From Coleophoma eucalyptorum (taxonomy: Eukaryota > Ascomycota > Leotiomycetes > Helotiales > Dermateaceae), in the NCBI GenBank assembly GCA_026120035.1, contig JALRME010000015.1, positions 551,830-615,829 of the forward strand: a stretch of 64,000 nt of DNA, given 5' to 3'. Of the stretch, positions 10,784 to 22,619 are shown one piece after another (position 1 is the first letter of the stretch; each line of letters starts with the position of its first letter). The notes under the pieces were generated by a model. It saw only the letters and a list, made by a program, of their open reading frames with translations. It was not told the DNA's origin and made no database searches. The translations under genes and the position numbers were made by a program.

Positions 10784-13700
10784 TTAATATGCTCCAGCTC
10801 GTTTGCTGTAACTTGGAATTGGAGCCAGCGCAGGTTGCTCCAACGATGTAAGTACAGGTGTTCCGGCAGTAAGACTGAAGTCTGTCAGATGAGCTCCGTT
10901 GGATTGCTGAGCCCATATCTCAACGGCCAGCCAGTTCTTCCCGTGGTAATCGAGAATGCCTAATCATAAAATTAGCATTTAGTGTGATGACCTTGTTGTC
11001 TGAACATACCTTGAGGGACAGGATAACTAGTTTGTGGTCCAATGTTATTGGTGTATCTATTTTACCGATCAGCAATAGGTCTGTGTTGTGTACATGTACA
11101 CCATACTTTCCAAATTGATAACCATTCACCCAAAGTTGTGCTCGATAATCCGCCACGGCTCCATCAATCGTAGTGTTTCCGAAACTGAATGCTAGCGGGA
11201 TATCATAGTTCTTGGGCAAGTCTAGATCAAATTCGGTTTGGTAGAATGCAACACCAGCTTTGTCGATCCCTTCCTCGGGGTGTCCAGTTTGCCAGTTCTG
11301 ATTGGGCGGGTATGGCTGTGTAAAGCCTTGACGTTCAGCATAGAGACCGCCCTCGTTTAAAGGTCCTCGTGCCTTGTCGATATAATTCTCGCCGCCAAGG
11401 TTTCCTGTGAGCTTCCAACTGATTTGAGATTGACTGCCGTCAATATTGTAATCGAGAATTCCTCGAGGATACTTCATCTGGTCCATCCCGGGTGTCCAGT
11501 TCTCTTCCTGTCCGTTGTTATCCACAAGGACAGTGATTACGTAATGCTTTCCAGCTGAAAGATTTGGCAAAATGTAAGTCTTGTTATTTGCAGAAGCAGC
11601 ATCGATACCGGCCCAGGATCCAAGGTATGTGCTATTTAACCATGCTGAGCTACCGAATGCGGAGCCACCTTGAGTTGCAAGATAAAGTTGGCTTTCATTG
11701 CCGCTAGCTGTGAAGTGACCTCTAAAGAGGAGCACTCCTGCATTGAAACCATAGTCAGAAGCGTACAAGGAGGTGGGCGTTTTCAAAGCAGTGGGGTTAT
11801 TAGTAGTTGTATGGTCGGCTTTAACCCATAGGAGATCATCATAGGATGCTTGAATTTCAGGAAGATCATCGACATATTTCCAGCTGAGAGAGGAGAGGTC
11901 TGGCAGATTGATTTTAGGGGCCGAATACTCGAGAGAAGACGTCCAATCTCCTGTCACGTTGTCGCTCGTGAACTGTAGTTCCTGTCCATTGAAATTGAGT
12001 GACTTGGCCACCGCCGGCGCTCCGATAACCTTGATTGGGACTGTAGCATTGATATCGCCATTGACATGCAGTACAGTGCCTTCGATATAGACATTTCTGA
12101 TCAAGTAACCAGCCTGTACAATGACGGATTGAGTCTTGCTGATACTGGTGGAACTGAAGTTTTATTAGAAGCCGGATATGGGCTGGGAAATATATCACTC
12201 ACTAAGCTCCTAAATCATCAGTGCGGACAAAGTCCGCTGTCCAATAATTGTAAGCTGTATTGCGGTCCAGGATGTACACGAACAAATTTCCGATTTGGAC
12301 AACCCGACGAGTCGAAGAAGTTTCCCAGTGCAAAATTGTGGTGCCGTTTGTGCTCTTTGAGGTGACTACAGATCCTTCAACAGTCTTAGCCGATTGTGAA
12401 GTGATAATAGCTATTTCATGCAGCTCGCCAGGGCCGCCATATACAACAAGCACCTTTTTGCTCGAGAAGTCCTTCCAGGTGAAGATCTCGGCAGTAGAAT
12501 ACAGGAGTGTGGTATTGCCGAGATGATAATCGGTGACATGCCATTTTGAATCTCTTCCACTCAATGTCAAAGATCCTCCAAGCTGTGGAATGCTCAATGG
12601 CCCTTTACTACTTGTGTTAAGGCTCAGTGTATAGGTAGTTGAGGACTGCTGTTGATAATCGGCATGCCTCACAATATAGAAATTTGTGTTGGTTCCATTG
12701 CCCCACAAAGGTGTGACAGAAATATCCTCTGTGCTAGTATACGTGCCGTTCAACAAAGTCCCAACAGATGCTGTCAAATACGCTGGCGTTACTTTCAAAA
12801 AGTTTCCTTCCAACTTTAGCTCGGAATATTTCTCGCGGGTGATTTCACGGTTCTCAGAGATACTGGCACCGTAGTCGTAACTCGTATACCCGCCTGGATG
12901 ACCTAGATTCCCCCAATTTGTACCACCAACTGAAGTCATCAGTAGACGTCATAAGAATATGATACAGTTTGAACTTACAAGTCATGTATAGATTCAGAAT
13001 GGTAGCGCCAGCAGCAAAATCGTTCTTATAGAACACACGCTCAAATTCCATGTTCAATAGTTCTGCACACTGGTCGAATCCCTGAAACAAAGTCAGCGCT
13101 TATGGGAGAAGGCTTGAGAGTTTCAGAATTACAAGACCACCCCAAGGATCAAAAGCGCCACCTTGGAATTCTACAAGACTGTACGGCGTTGTTGGGCTTT
13201 GAGTCTCGTGGCTAGCGTGGAAATACGTAGGCAGGTTTGTGATTGGCCATGTTGTTGGGTTTGCACAGTCGAAGCCAAGGGGATAACTATCATGCCCATA
13301 TCTGAGAGGATTAGAACATATCGATGTTAGAAGTTGGAGAACCTACATATCGACATCGCCAATTGTGGATCCATTCACAATGTCCCCTGGTGCAAAAAGT
13401 CCTTGTGCCCCTACTCTCATCAGCACCGTATTGGTCTCAGAGAACAAAACCTACAAGCATCATTGTTGATGAATGGTACCACGATTCCTGCATCTCGAAG
13501 CTGTTTCTTGACATATGCAAAGTAGTATGCGTTTGGAAACCCTCCAAAAGCATCTAGTCCTGCTGAATACTCGTTCTCTGGCTGAACTAGAATCACTGGA
13601 CCGCCGTTCGTGATTTGATACTTTGCAATTGTTCCACCAATGTTTGCCATGTAGTTGTCTGTGGCGGCGAGGTAATCTTCTGCTGGAGTTCGTAGTTGTC

Positions 13701-14495
13701 CTTTGATACGTTGAAGCCACCTGTGTGGTGTTAGCCAAGCAATCAGTTAAAATTAGGGCTTTTGGGAAATCGGCTTTAATAAGTGGCGCAAGCAGTGAAA
13801 GTTAAGACATTAGGTTGCTTTACCCTGGCTATAATAATATAGCTGTTAGTATTATTCTAGTGTAGCAAGGTCGGAGAACCATGTTGTAGAGAACACCCAA
13901 TGACCCAGTACGAAAAGCGCCATGGAGAATACAGGCGGTTGAAAACATTACGCAAGGGTAGGACAAACTTACGAATCCACCTCCACTGGCTTCAGCATTA
14001 ATGTACTGGTGGAATGAATCAGCAGGTAGTCAGTACAGTGGCGATTTCTGGCTCACAGGCCCTGGGCGAGCAATGAGGTAGATTCCTGCTTGCTGAGCGG
14101 CTTCAAAAAATGGCTCAAAAGCAAATACGCCAGAAGCTGTATAGTTTCCCGGGCTGCCTTCTAATAATGCCCAATGGACATAGAAGGACACAGCACTAAA
14201 ACCTAGAGCTTTGATCTTTTGAAATACATCCAACCACAAGTCGGGGACCGGAAGGCGAAATGGGTGGAATTCTCCACTGAAGACCATGATCCGCTCGCCA
14301 TAGACCAGCAATGAATGCTCATCGTAGGTGACCTTGAAATATTTGAGTAATTATTCCTATTCGTACTATGGGATCACTGACGATATCTTGTAGTCCATCA
14401 CCATCCCTCTCAACAACCATGTGTTTACCACCAATTGAAAGCGCCCATGCCTGGGCAACTAAACAACCAGTTGCAAGTACGCTTAGGAGTTTCAT
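10784..14495 (-). CDS. lacA: Secreted GH35 beta-galactosidase, 12 exons, one of 5 nt
   Basis: Predicted extracellular beta-galactosidase that releases terminal beta-D-galactose from plant cell-wall galactans, xyloglucan or lactose. Exons: 14495-14382, 14332-14057, 14005-13973, 13828-13824, 13720-13455, 13410-13347, 13301-13133, 13081-12979, 12929-12203, 12153-11107, 11056-11010 and 10959-10784. They close to 1008 aa, the usual length of fungal GH35 enzymes. A signal peptide [20 protein letters not shown] is followed by [20 protein letters not shown]. The catalytic acid/base region is [10 protein letters not shown], and the nucleophile is expected in the conserved strand around [16 protein letters not shown]-terminal jelly-roll domains include [14 protein letters not shown] and [18 protein letters not shown]. 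The 5-nt exon (CCAGG) is needed to restore GGGFPGWLQR; skipping it shifts the frame. It stands alone, with no sugar-permease partner nearby. Confidence 0.93.
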
Positions 14496-15358
14496 AGTGA
14501 ACGAACACAGAAGCAGTGGGAAGATTGGTTGAATCAAAAATCCCGAGGCTGCAGGAAGACCATGGCTATATACAGAGTGCAGGTAAAAACCAAGGGGCAT
14601 TTCACTATGATGCAATCTAACGTAGATATCACAATTGCTACAACGATCAGGTACCGGCACTGAAGCCGCTCAGATTGGACCAAGACAAATGAACTGAACA
14701 AAGGCGGGGTATTGCAACTGAGTTCACTTGCTCAAATACGCATGCCCCGTACAATGATCGTTGATCACTGTTGTATTCGGTACAACGGTCCGCAAGAGCC
14801 AAGGCGTTCCTGTGCACCTCAACCCTGCAGATCTACCATGATGCCATGTGCGGGCAGAATATGATATGAAGAGGGGTGATGCGTATTTGCGCACCTATCA
14901 GCAAGGACTACGGAAGAATTCTTAATGAATAAACCGGAGTAAGCTGCATTGTGGGGAAGCTTGATATCAAAGTCGTTAACAAGAGTAGCAACTTTGGCTA
15001 AATTGAACAAACCGTGTCGGGGAAGTACGGCACTATGGAATGACCTCCGCACTTGGAGACCCGCGGACCTACATGAAAGTAGATTCTATCCATCCTTACC
15101 ACTGGACAAGAACAAATCGATTTCCAGATTTCAGAATAGGGATATTTGAGGGGAAACCGGCTACATATAGCAAATATACGAAGTATGAAAGAATGAAAGT
15201 ATGAGAGTAGACGAGGCGAGTAGGTTGACGGGACGTGTGGAGTTGGCGACGGGGAAGGAGATTATAAGTCATGTGACCATACTAAATTCCCAAATCTTGA
15301 GGAGCTCGACATTCATTGATCGTGCAATCGGCGAAGCCAGCAACCACGCAACTTCACA
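14496..15358. promoter_or_regulatory. Divergent region between beta-galactosidase and uS12m
   Basis: About 860 bp between divergent start codons, presumably holding both promoters. Short open frames here have no motif. No inducer-specific operator could be assigned by eye. Confidence 0.4.
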
Positions 15359-15949
15359 ATGGCCCTCCCAATGCTACGCCGGCTCTTGATGCCAGCAGTG
15401 CGACTCCCAATTCGACCGGCTGTCACAAAAGCACCCCTCCCAGCTCCTCAGCACCGCGCGTTCTCTTCGACACCCACTCCCTTCGCAACATACAACCAAG
15501 TCGCCAAAGGCTGCCGCAAGCCTCAGAAAGCACGCAAATCCGTCTCCCCACAACTCACCATCGTGAATGCACCTGCCCTGAAGGGTGTCTGCCTCAAAGT
15601 CGGTATCACGAAGCCCAAGAAGCCCAATTCGGCGCAGCGGAAAACCGCAAGAGTGCGCTTGAGTACCGGAAAGGTCATCACGGCGTATATTTCGGGAGAG
15701 GGGCACAATGTGCAGCAACATAGTGTGGTTCTTGTAAGAGGAGGCAGGAGTCAAGATTGTCCTGGTGTGAGATATCATTTGGTCAGAGGTGCTATGGATT
15801 TGGTGAGTTGTTCAAGGGCTTTCAGTTGAAGCTTAGTCAAAGCTTGATGGATAAGATGAGCTAACCAAAGTGTTTGATAGGGAGGTATTGGTGCAAGAAT
15901 GACGAGTCGATCGAAGTACGGTACGAAGAAGCCGAAGACGACTGCTTAG
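15359..15949 (+). CDS. MRPS12: Mitochondrial small-subunit ribosomal protein uS12m, 2 exons
   Basis: Nuclear-encoded mitochondrial ribosomal protein S12, part of the decoding centre of the mitoribosome. Exons are 15359-15802 and 15881-15949, phase 0 junction, 170 aa. The first ~40 residues ([20 protein letters not shown]...) are basic, hydroxylated and lack acids, as in a matrix-targeting presequence. The S12 core follows: [78 protein letters not shown] and [14 protein letters not shown]. Exon 2 completes it with [19 protein letters not shown]. The bacterial S12 PNSA and GGR..D.PGV signatures are intact. The only fine point is that the unspliced frame also runs a few residues past the donor. 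Confidence 0.96.
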
Positions 15950-16370
15950 AGATAAGGTGTGGGAATACTGAGCATTTGCTGAAAAGCTTGAAGTGCATGT
16001 ATATTTGTACTGGCATTAAATCATGGCGCATAAGGGACTATTTTGGGCTGTACAATTAAAATGGACGTTCACGATCACAAAGATCAGAGGGTTTGCCTCG
16101 TGGGTGATAACAGATAACAGATACATGTTGCCATCTTCTAGTGGTACATGGTTCATTAGATGTATAAGGTATGTTTGTACCATATCACCTGTGGTCTATG
16201 AAGAAGCTGTATCTAGCTCTACTCCTTTGTGAAACTACATTGAGCTACTACGAAGGTTTTACCACACACCAACGCCTCTTACCATGCCAGGCAAGCCAAC
16301 TCATAAACATGACCTTTTAAAACATGTGGTGAAGTTCAATAATTTTCCTTTCAATTTCATAAGTCAAGTC
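15950..16370. other. Convergent gap, no gene seen
   Basis: This lies between the uS12m and mannosyltransferase stop codons, which face each other. It is likely made of 3' UTRs; no motif is seen. Confidence 0.5.
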
Positions 16371-17776
16371 TCAGTCTTGCTGATTCTCGTAGCCTTCGGG
16401 CTTCTCCATGCCGTTCAATTCGAAGAATCTGGAAGTACCTATTTCGAATGGGTAAGCTCAAGTTTTCTGTTGGGGTACGAAGCTACACTTACAAGAATAT
16501 CCTTTCCAGTCAAAGTTGTCCTTGGGATTGCAGTGGCACTTCAAATCCAGTCTCGTCTTCTCTCCTGTTGGACAATGCGTGAATGGAACGTGGTAGTATG
16601 CAATGTCGTTGAAGAAGTGGATTTCCTCTTTCTTGAGAAGGAGACTGGCAGCGATGGAATGGACTGGCGCATCACCCCAACGTTCATAGAAGAATCCGCC
16701 ATCGGCATCAAGAGACTCGAAATAATCAACATAAGCCTTGGATCGAAGCCAGTTCAGGTTACCGATCTCGAAATTGGACCACTAAATCATATTAGCATAG
16801 AATATTCGGACTCTGAATCAAACTTACCATATGGCAGTGGTTGTAGGTCTCTCCACCGTCATCACTCAGGAAACCCATTGAGTTACCCTCTGCAATGTGT
16901 TCAGGGTGTGCCTTCATGAACTTCTTGGTGCTTTCCCAAAGAGTTGGGATTGTTTCGACATATTCGTACAGACTGAGGACGAAACTGTATTTCTTGTTGT
17001 TGTCTGCCATGTATTTGAAGGTATCGTAGTTGATGTCGCAGAAGAGCTCAATACTTGGCTCCACACGCCAGTACCACTCGTAGTTCATCATTAATGGCTG
17101 TCGGAAGAAAAATCCAGATTCAAAGCGGCACATGTGACGGTAGCTGATAGAATCTCCGTAGATGATCTTTCTCTGGGCCATATCTTCGCGAACCTTGCGG
17201 GCTTTGTCCTGGTCGATGTGCTCTGGGAATGACCAGTGCTCCTTGGCGATCTCCCCATAATGGGTTTTACCGGAGACCAGGGCAGTGGTGACCTTCTTAA
17301 AAGTGGCATCAAAAGGCTTGTCGTTTAGGAAGACCCAGTCATAGTTGAATTTCCTGTTGAATCTATCCTCGACTTGTCGAATCGAACGAGCAATCTCCCA
17401 AATATCAGAGTTTCGCGCCAATGTGACAAAGGTCGCATTCATTCGTTCACCAGGAGCGGTTGCAGGCGGGAGGCTCGCAGCTGTGTTGGGGGTCGTAGAT
17501 GGGCTTGTGGCCACTGGAGCAACTGGGGATTCCGCTGCTGCCTTTCCACCAGATGCAGGACTCTGGACACCCTCAGACCAGGTTGTCTTTCCACTATTGA
17601 GGATGTCATTCGCAGTCGGTAGTCGCTGGGTCGAAGAAGAAGAAATAAAGTAGATGACTGTCAGACCCTATATATAGATTATGAGCGAGTGCTTCAGTGA
17701 ATAATGGGAGCAGCTGGAAGCGTACGAAGAAAGCGAAGAGAATATATCTCAAATATCTAGAGGTTCCGGAAGCCAT
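16371..17776 (-). CDS. KTR/KRE2-family alpha-1,2-mannosyltransferase (GT15), 4 exons
   Basis: Predicted Golgi type II membrane enzyme that adds alpha-1,2-mannose from GDP-mannose to O- and N-linked glycans of secreted and cell-wall proteins. Exons are 17776-17726, 17667-16828, 16781-16493 and 16438-16371, closing to 415 aa. Exon 1 joined to exon 2 gives a short cytosolic tail and one membrane anchor, [20 protein letters not shown], then a Ser/Pro/Ala-rich stem (about residues 30-85). The catalytic domain starts at [13 protein letters not shown]. Family signatures are [38 protein letters not shown], and [20 protein letters not shown] with the proposed catalytic Glu, then [20 protein letters not shown]. 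The C-terminus carries HVPFTHCP and the final exon [10 protein letters not shown]. It is divergent to PAT1. Confidence 0.95.
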
Positions 17777-18969
17777 GGTGAAGATCTTGATAGCTGTTAT
17801 GGCGCAATGTCGAGGGGCACGACGCAATACGTCTGCACAAAGCTATCTTACTCGAGCTGTAACAGAAGCCTCGTTCACGCCGGAGAAAAGGTGGTCCACG
17901 AAGATACAAACGATGGTATGGAAGGGAAATAGAGAGGGAAGATGCCCTCTTGCACTTCGTCGATGCAAGCAAAGGAAGGGTTAATGAAGTCAAGGGAGAA
18001 TGACCGGGGCCGCGCAAGACGTGAAAGTACACTTAAGGGGAGCCATCTGGTAGATCCATAGCATAGTTTATGGCATTGGGTTGTGATAGGGAGACACGGG
18101 GGTGTGGTACGGTATACGAGGCTTAAGGTTCAAGGACGGCTCGGGATGTTGAGTCGGGGATTCCGGAGGAATAGAGGATAGATATGCAGTATGCTGAGAG
18201 AGACGAGATTCCTCTATACTTGAAGCTTCTCAAATTGCATGCAGCACGATACGTTGTTTGCCTTACATACCTCAGAGACAGACGTTGGCTGAGTGAGGCA
18301 GAAAGGTAGAAGGTAGCAGGTAGGAAGGTGAGATTTAGAATCAATAAGGCGTCTCGTTATCACGCTGTAGCTTTCCAATTCCTCGCCTATTTTTATCCTT
18401 GCCAGAGCCAGAAATCCAAAAACGAGAACAGCATTGTGCCTCAGATCCAAGGCACAAGTATGTTCTGATTTGAGGCTCCAGGTTGACCTTCTTTGCCAAG
18501 AGCCCCACCATCATCGCAACGCGATATTCACAACCTCACCTTTCCACTTAGCCTACCTACCTTCCTGACTCTCGTACCAGCCCTACGTCTACTCTCCGCC
18601 AGCACCCCCCCTCCCCAACTTGATCTGCCGCGTTGCGGCCGTCGAGATCTTCTCATCTCTGCTTTCTAAATACATTTCAAACCCGCGCACAAGCGCAAAC
18701 TGTACATCCCACAGCCGTCTAGCATAGCACCTGCGCAGCTCCTGGGCGTTTCCAATAAAACCTTTTGTACGTCCAATTTGCCTTCTTCGTTGAGCTTTCA
18801 ACTGCCTCTTGTATCCCTGCTGCGCTCCAACAATTGCTGACATACTAGGTCTAGTCTCGACTCTCAGTCCTTCCAAGTTCACCAATTCTGATTTCTTCAT
18901 CTCACAGTATCTATGGGTGCCACGACAGTCTGATTTCTGCCTTCTCGAGTATTACGATATCATATCAAC
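17777..18969. promoter_or_regulatory. Divergent region between the mannosyltransferase and PAT1
   Basis: About 1.2 kb between two divergent start codons. The part next to PAT1 (about 18480-18620) is C/T-rich on the + strand, like a promoter or 5' leader. Open frames on the minus strand at 17606-18900 have no motif. No gene is called. Confidence 0.45.
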
Positions 18970-21523
18970 ATGTCGTTCTTTGGATTTGATGCCACGCTTC
19001 CACGCGATCGTGGACACAACACTTCTGCTCCAGGCTTTGCGCAGCCAGCAGACCCCTTTGCCCGACCTCAGGGTGATGATGACGATGATGCGTAGGTGGA
19101 GGCAATCGCCAGCGTCGCTCCCCAGTACTGACCTCTTCGCGTAGACTGGACTTTGAGGATACATATGATGGTCTAGGTGATCAATTGGACGAGACGGATG
19201 ACGTCTTCAATGATGATACTTTTGGCGCCACCGAGCCTACAGCTTCTTCGAAGCCAGCCGTTGGCAAAGACTTCGATTTTTTCGGTCAAACCGCAAAGGT
19301 CTCCAATGCAATCAACGAAGAGGCAGCCCGCTTCACCCGCCAGCAACCTGTTCGATCTGTTCCAGTTCCATCATACACGCAACCAAAGCCTGCTCGAACT
19401 GGATACGAGCGCTACAAGGAACCCGAGTACGTACCCGAACTCCAGGCCGATGCCAATCTATGGGGTACCGCTCCAAAGCGGCCCGCAGGCCTATCCGAGT
19501 CGCCAGCAACTTCAGGTGCAGCCTCTAGTGGTCGCAAGATGATGAGCTTGGAAGAAGTTGAAGCTGCCATGCGCGCTCAGAAGAAACAGGCGCAGCCAGG
19601 GTTTCTAGGTCAACAACCTATTACTACGCAGCCCCAAATCAGTCCTCAGTACGCGCAAGCACCACCTGTCCAGCAATATCAAAACTATCCACAACAGCCA
19701 TTCCCAGGACCGCCAACTGCTCCACGTGAGGATCTCCGACAAGCACCCAATGGACCGGCAAGCCAACCAGTTTATATTTTACAGCGACCACAAGCCCCTT
19801 CTAGCCAGCCAAATATCCCCACAGGTCCCGCGCAGCCAAATCAAATTCTGCAGAATCAAAATCGTCACGGCTCTGAGCAGCACAGACATGGCCCGAGTCA
19901 TCATGGCCATCGCCAACACGGCTCGCGTCAGCATGTACCCATCATTACTCATCCTCAGCAACTCGCCAACCTTTCGGAGGAAGACAGGGCTGCATTTCTT
20001 CTGGAAGACGCTAAGCGTGCAAAGCGAAACCACAAGATCTTCCTCTTATCAAAGGATAATGGGCTCATGACTCCACAAGACAAGAACTTTATTACTCGTA
20101 TTCAACTGCAGCAACTCGTTACAGCAACCGGTAATCCCAATGAGCATGGAACAGACTCAGCTTTGTCAGAGGATTTCTACTACCAAGTTCACAACCAGAT
20201 CCGTGGAGGTCCTCGTCAGCATCCTGGCCAACCTCTGAGCAATTTCGCGCAAACGTATCTGTTCCAGACTGGTGGCCGACACGGTGGCATGCGACGACAG
20301 GCTAGGGGCGGTGACAATCACATGCAACGTATGGAGCAGCAAGTCCAACGAGCAGTAGAGGCTGCTAAGAATAAGCCAAAGAACAAGCAATTAGTTATTG
20401 AGGGCAGCTTGGGTAAGATCTCATTCAGTAATGCCAAGACACCCAAGCCATTACTCAATATCAAGCGCGTGGAAAGCGGATCAGATGTTCACCGTCCAGG
20501 TAGTGCGGCTCGTGCTGCCAGCGATCGCAAAGCGCAAAAAGCGAGCGTCAATGGTGGAGACCGAAGAACTGTACTTAGTGACATTGAGAGTGTTTACAGT
20601 ACCTTGATGAAGATGGAGGATCACGATCGCAAGATGCCACCTCCCCTGACTGATGACATTGATCCCGAACTCACTGGACGTCACATGGACTGGCGAGCAG
20701 AGAACCAGAGGCTCAACGAACAGTTGTGGCAGCAATTGAAGGTTCACGAACCTATTGGTGCAACCCATACTCACCCTTTCATTGCATTCTTGTCCTACAG
20801 CAAGGGAAAGAAGGCGATTCCACGAGTTTTCCGTCACATTGACCACCAACAACGCACCACCATTCTGACAATGATTGTGGTACACCTTGATCAACTTGAC
20901 GTTGTTCGACAAGCCCAGCTTCTCTCTGGCGAAACCCACTTGAACGCTGGAATTCGTGAGAATGTCGAGCTCTTCTCTTTAGCCGTCATGCCTAGCTTGT
21001 TTGCTTATCTCAGTGAGGCTGGATTAGACATCGTCACAGGTGTGCTTGGCTTGATTTTGGGAATCAATGTCGATGTGGTTGCTCGCACAAGAATTGGTGT
21101 CAGCATGTTGACCATGATTCTTAGTCGTGCTGAGCTGATCAAGCAAGCTGGTGGTGTGAACCAGCAAGAGTGGGAACAATGGTGAGTCTTTTTACATGAC
21201 CTGGTGAACAGTCTACTAATACAATTTGCTACAGGGTTTCTACGTACAATGGCTTGTTTGATGCTCTTGAAGGAACTCTTCCTACAATCTTCCCTGGAAC
21301 CGTCAACACCGGAGAAGATGTCTACGTCTGGCAGTTCCTTGCTGCAATTGGTATCGGAGCCAGTCCAGAACAACAGCAGAGACTCGTCATGGCAGTTAAG
21401 GATCGTGTAATGGAGACAGTAGGACTTGCAAAGACACTTCCTCCAGCAATGTCGAGTCAGAGACTCGCGAACGTCAACCTGTTCATGCGATCCATTGGTT
21501 TAGATGTTGAGTTGCTTGCTTAA
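18970..21523 (+). CDS. PAT1: Pat1-like mRNA decapping activator, 3 exons
   Basis: Predicted cytoplasmic/P-body scaffold that links deadenylation to decapping, contacting Dhh1, Lsm1-7 and Dcp2 (known for Pat1). Exons are 18970-19091, 19145-21181 and 21235-21523, closing to 815 aa. Start MSFFGFDATLP is followed by an acidic N-terminus, LDFEDTYDGLG and LDETDDVFNDDTFG; the DET..F and FDFFGQ elements match the type of short motif used for Dhh1 binding. Residues ~120-290 are a Pro/Gln/His-rich low-complexity linker. The conserved middle begins NLSEEDRAAFLLEDAKRAKR, followed by the basic region HGGMRRQARGG. The C-terminal helical domain includes ENQRLNEQLWQQLKV, SYSKGKKAIPRVFRHI and WVSTYNGLFDALEGTLPTIF. 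It ends shortly after FMRSIGLDVELLA. Confidence 0.93.
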
Positions 21524-22619
21524 GCATTCAGTGTCCAAGATTACATTTCTTTCACATTTATCAGTATCTCTATTTCAACGCGACCATCTTCTTTAGGTCT
21601 CGGTAGTCGATGGGCTGTTCTGGCTCGTTAATCTTGTCATTATGGTCTTAAGGAAGCATTGCGGCGGAGCACTGTTTTTGCGTAGCAGCACGATACTGGT
21701 TGTCGGTCAGACAGAAATGATCATAATGAATGACTTCGGAGACGATTAAAAGTATACGGGAGAAACGAAGATTATCATTAAGTCTTCTACCCTCACAGGT
21801 TGAGACAAAGCAGATAGTGTGACTTTAGAATTGCAAGCATTGGAGGCTAGTAGATTTTCCAGTCAGTGTCTGGCAGAGAGCATTTAGCCCTATCAAAATA
21901 AAGAGCGATTATGCCGAGACTTTCTGGACAAAGTGAGCTGTGTACTTTCTATTCGATGACCTCCTAGTTTTGGCAAATAATGGATATGTCCATGGTAATG
22001 GAAGTTGTCTCATATGAACTGTCGGTCACATGTATTCATTCACTTTAGCTGGGGGATCTTGAGTTGACACTGGCTAAATACGCCAATAGGCACTTATCTA
22101 TGTTAATCTCCATATATTTACTGTTCTTATTTATGCTCGACTCTTGCTTCGGTCGGCTACTTTCTTCATGAACAGCTAACTTTCATGCCGGTTAAACTGA
22201 ATCATATAAATCTTCTAATTGATGGTTTTATTTCCAAGTGGCGCTTCACAATGATACAGACCTTTGTTCCAATGTTCTGGACTTGATATTCGGGTCTTTG
22301 TTCAAACCGTATAGCATTCCGCATTCCACTTTCTTAGAGGCATTGCCATCATTATAACATCTCCAGTCGGCGAAAGGAACTTAGACCGAGGATACTCTTT
22401 ACTATGACCTTCTGCAGATTTCGATAGAAAAGGGTGATGGCTGTGAGCAAGGGACCAAGAACAGTCAGGATATGCGACTCGTGGGATTCTAGCATCCTGA
22501 ACTGAACGCAACGAGCAAGTGGGTGGCAGAGATATGGGCCTTTATCAGTACGTATCAGAGAAAGTAAGCCACTCCCCCTACACAAAATAACCCCCCCTCC
22601 GAGAACATTTCTTAACCAT
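21524..22619. other. Intergenic region, no gene seen
   Basis: PAT1 3' UTR and following AT-rich DNA. The only open frames are short and opposed on both strands (22302-22585). The region just before 22620 may hold the eroded N-terminus and promoter of the SNG1-like pseudogene. Confidence 0.4.

Noticed and set aside
15316..15778. Frames on both strands overlapping uS12m
   Set aside because: They are shadows of the conserved ribosomal protein frame.
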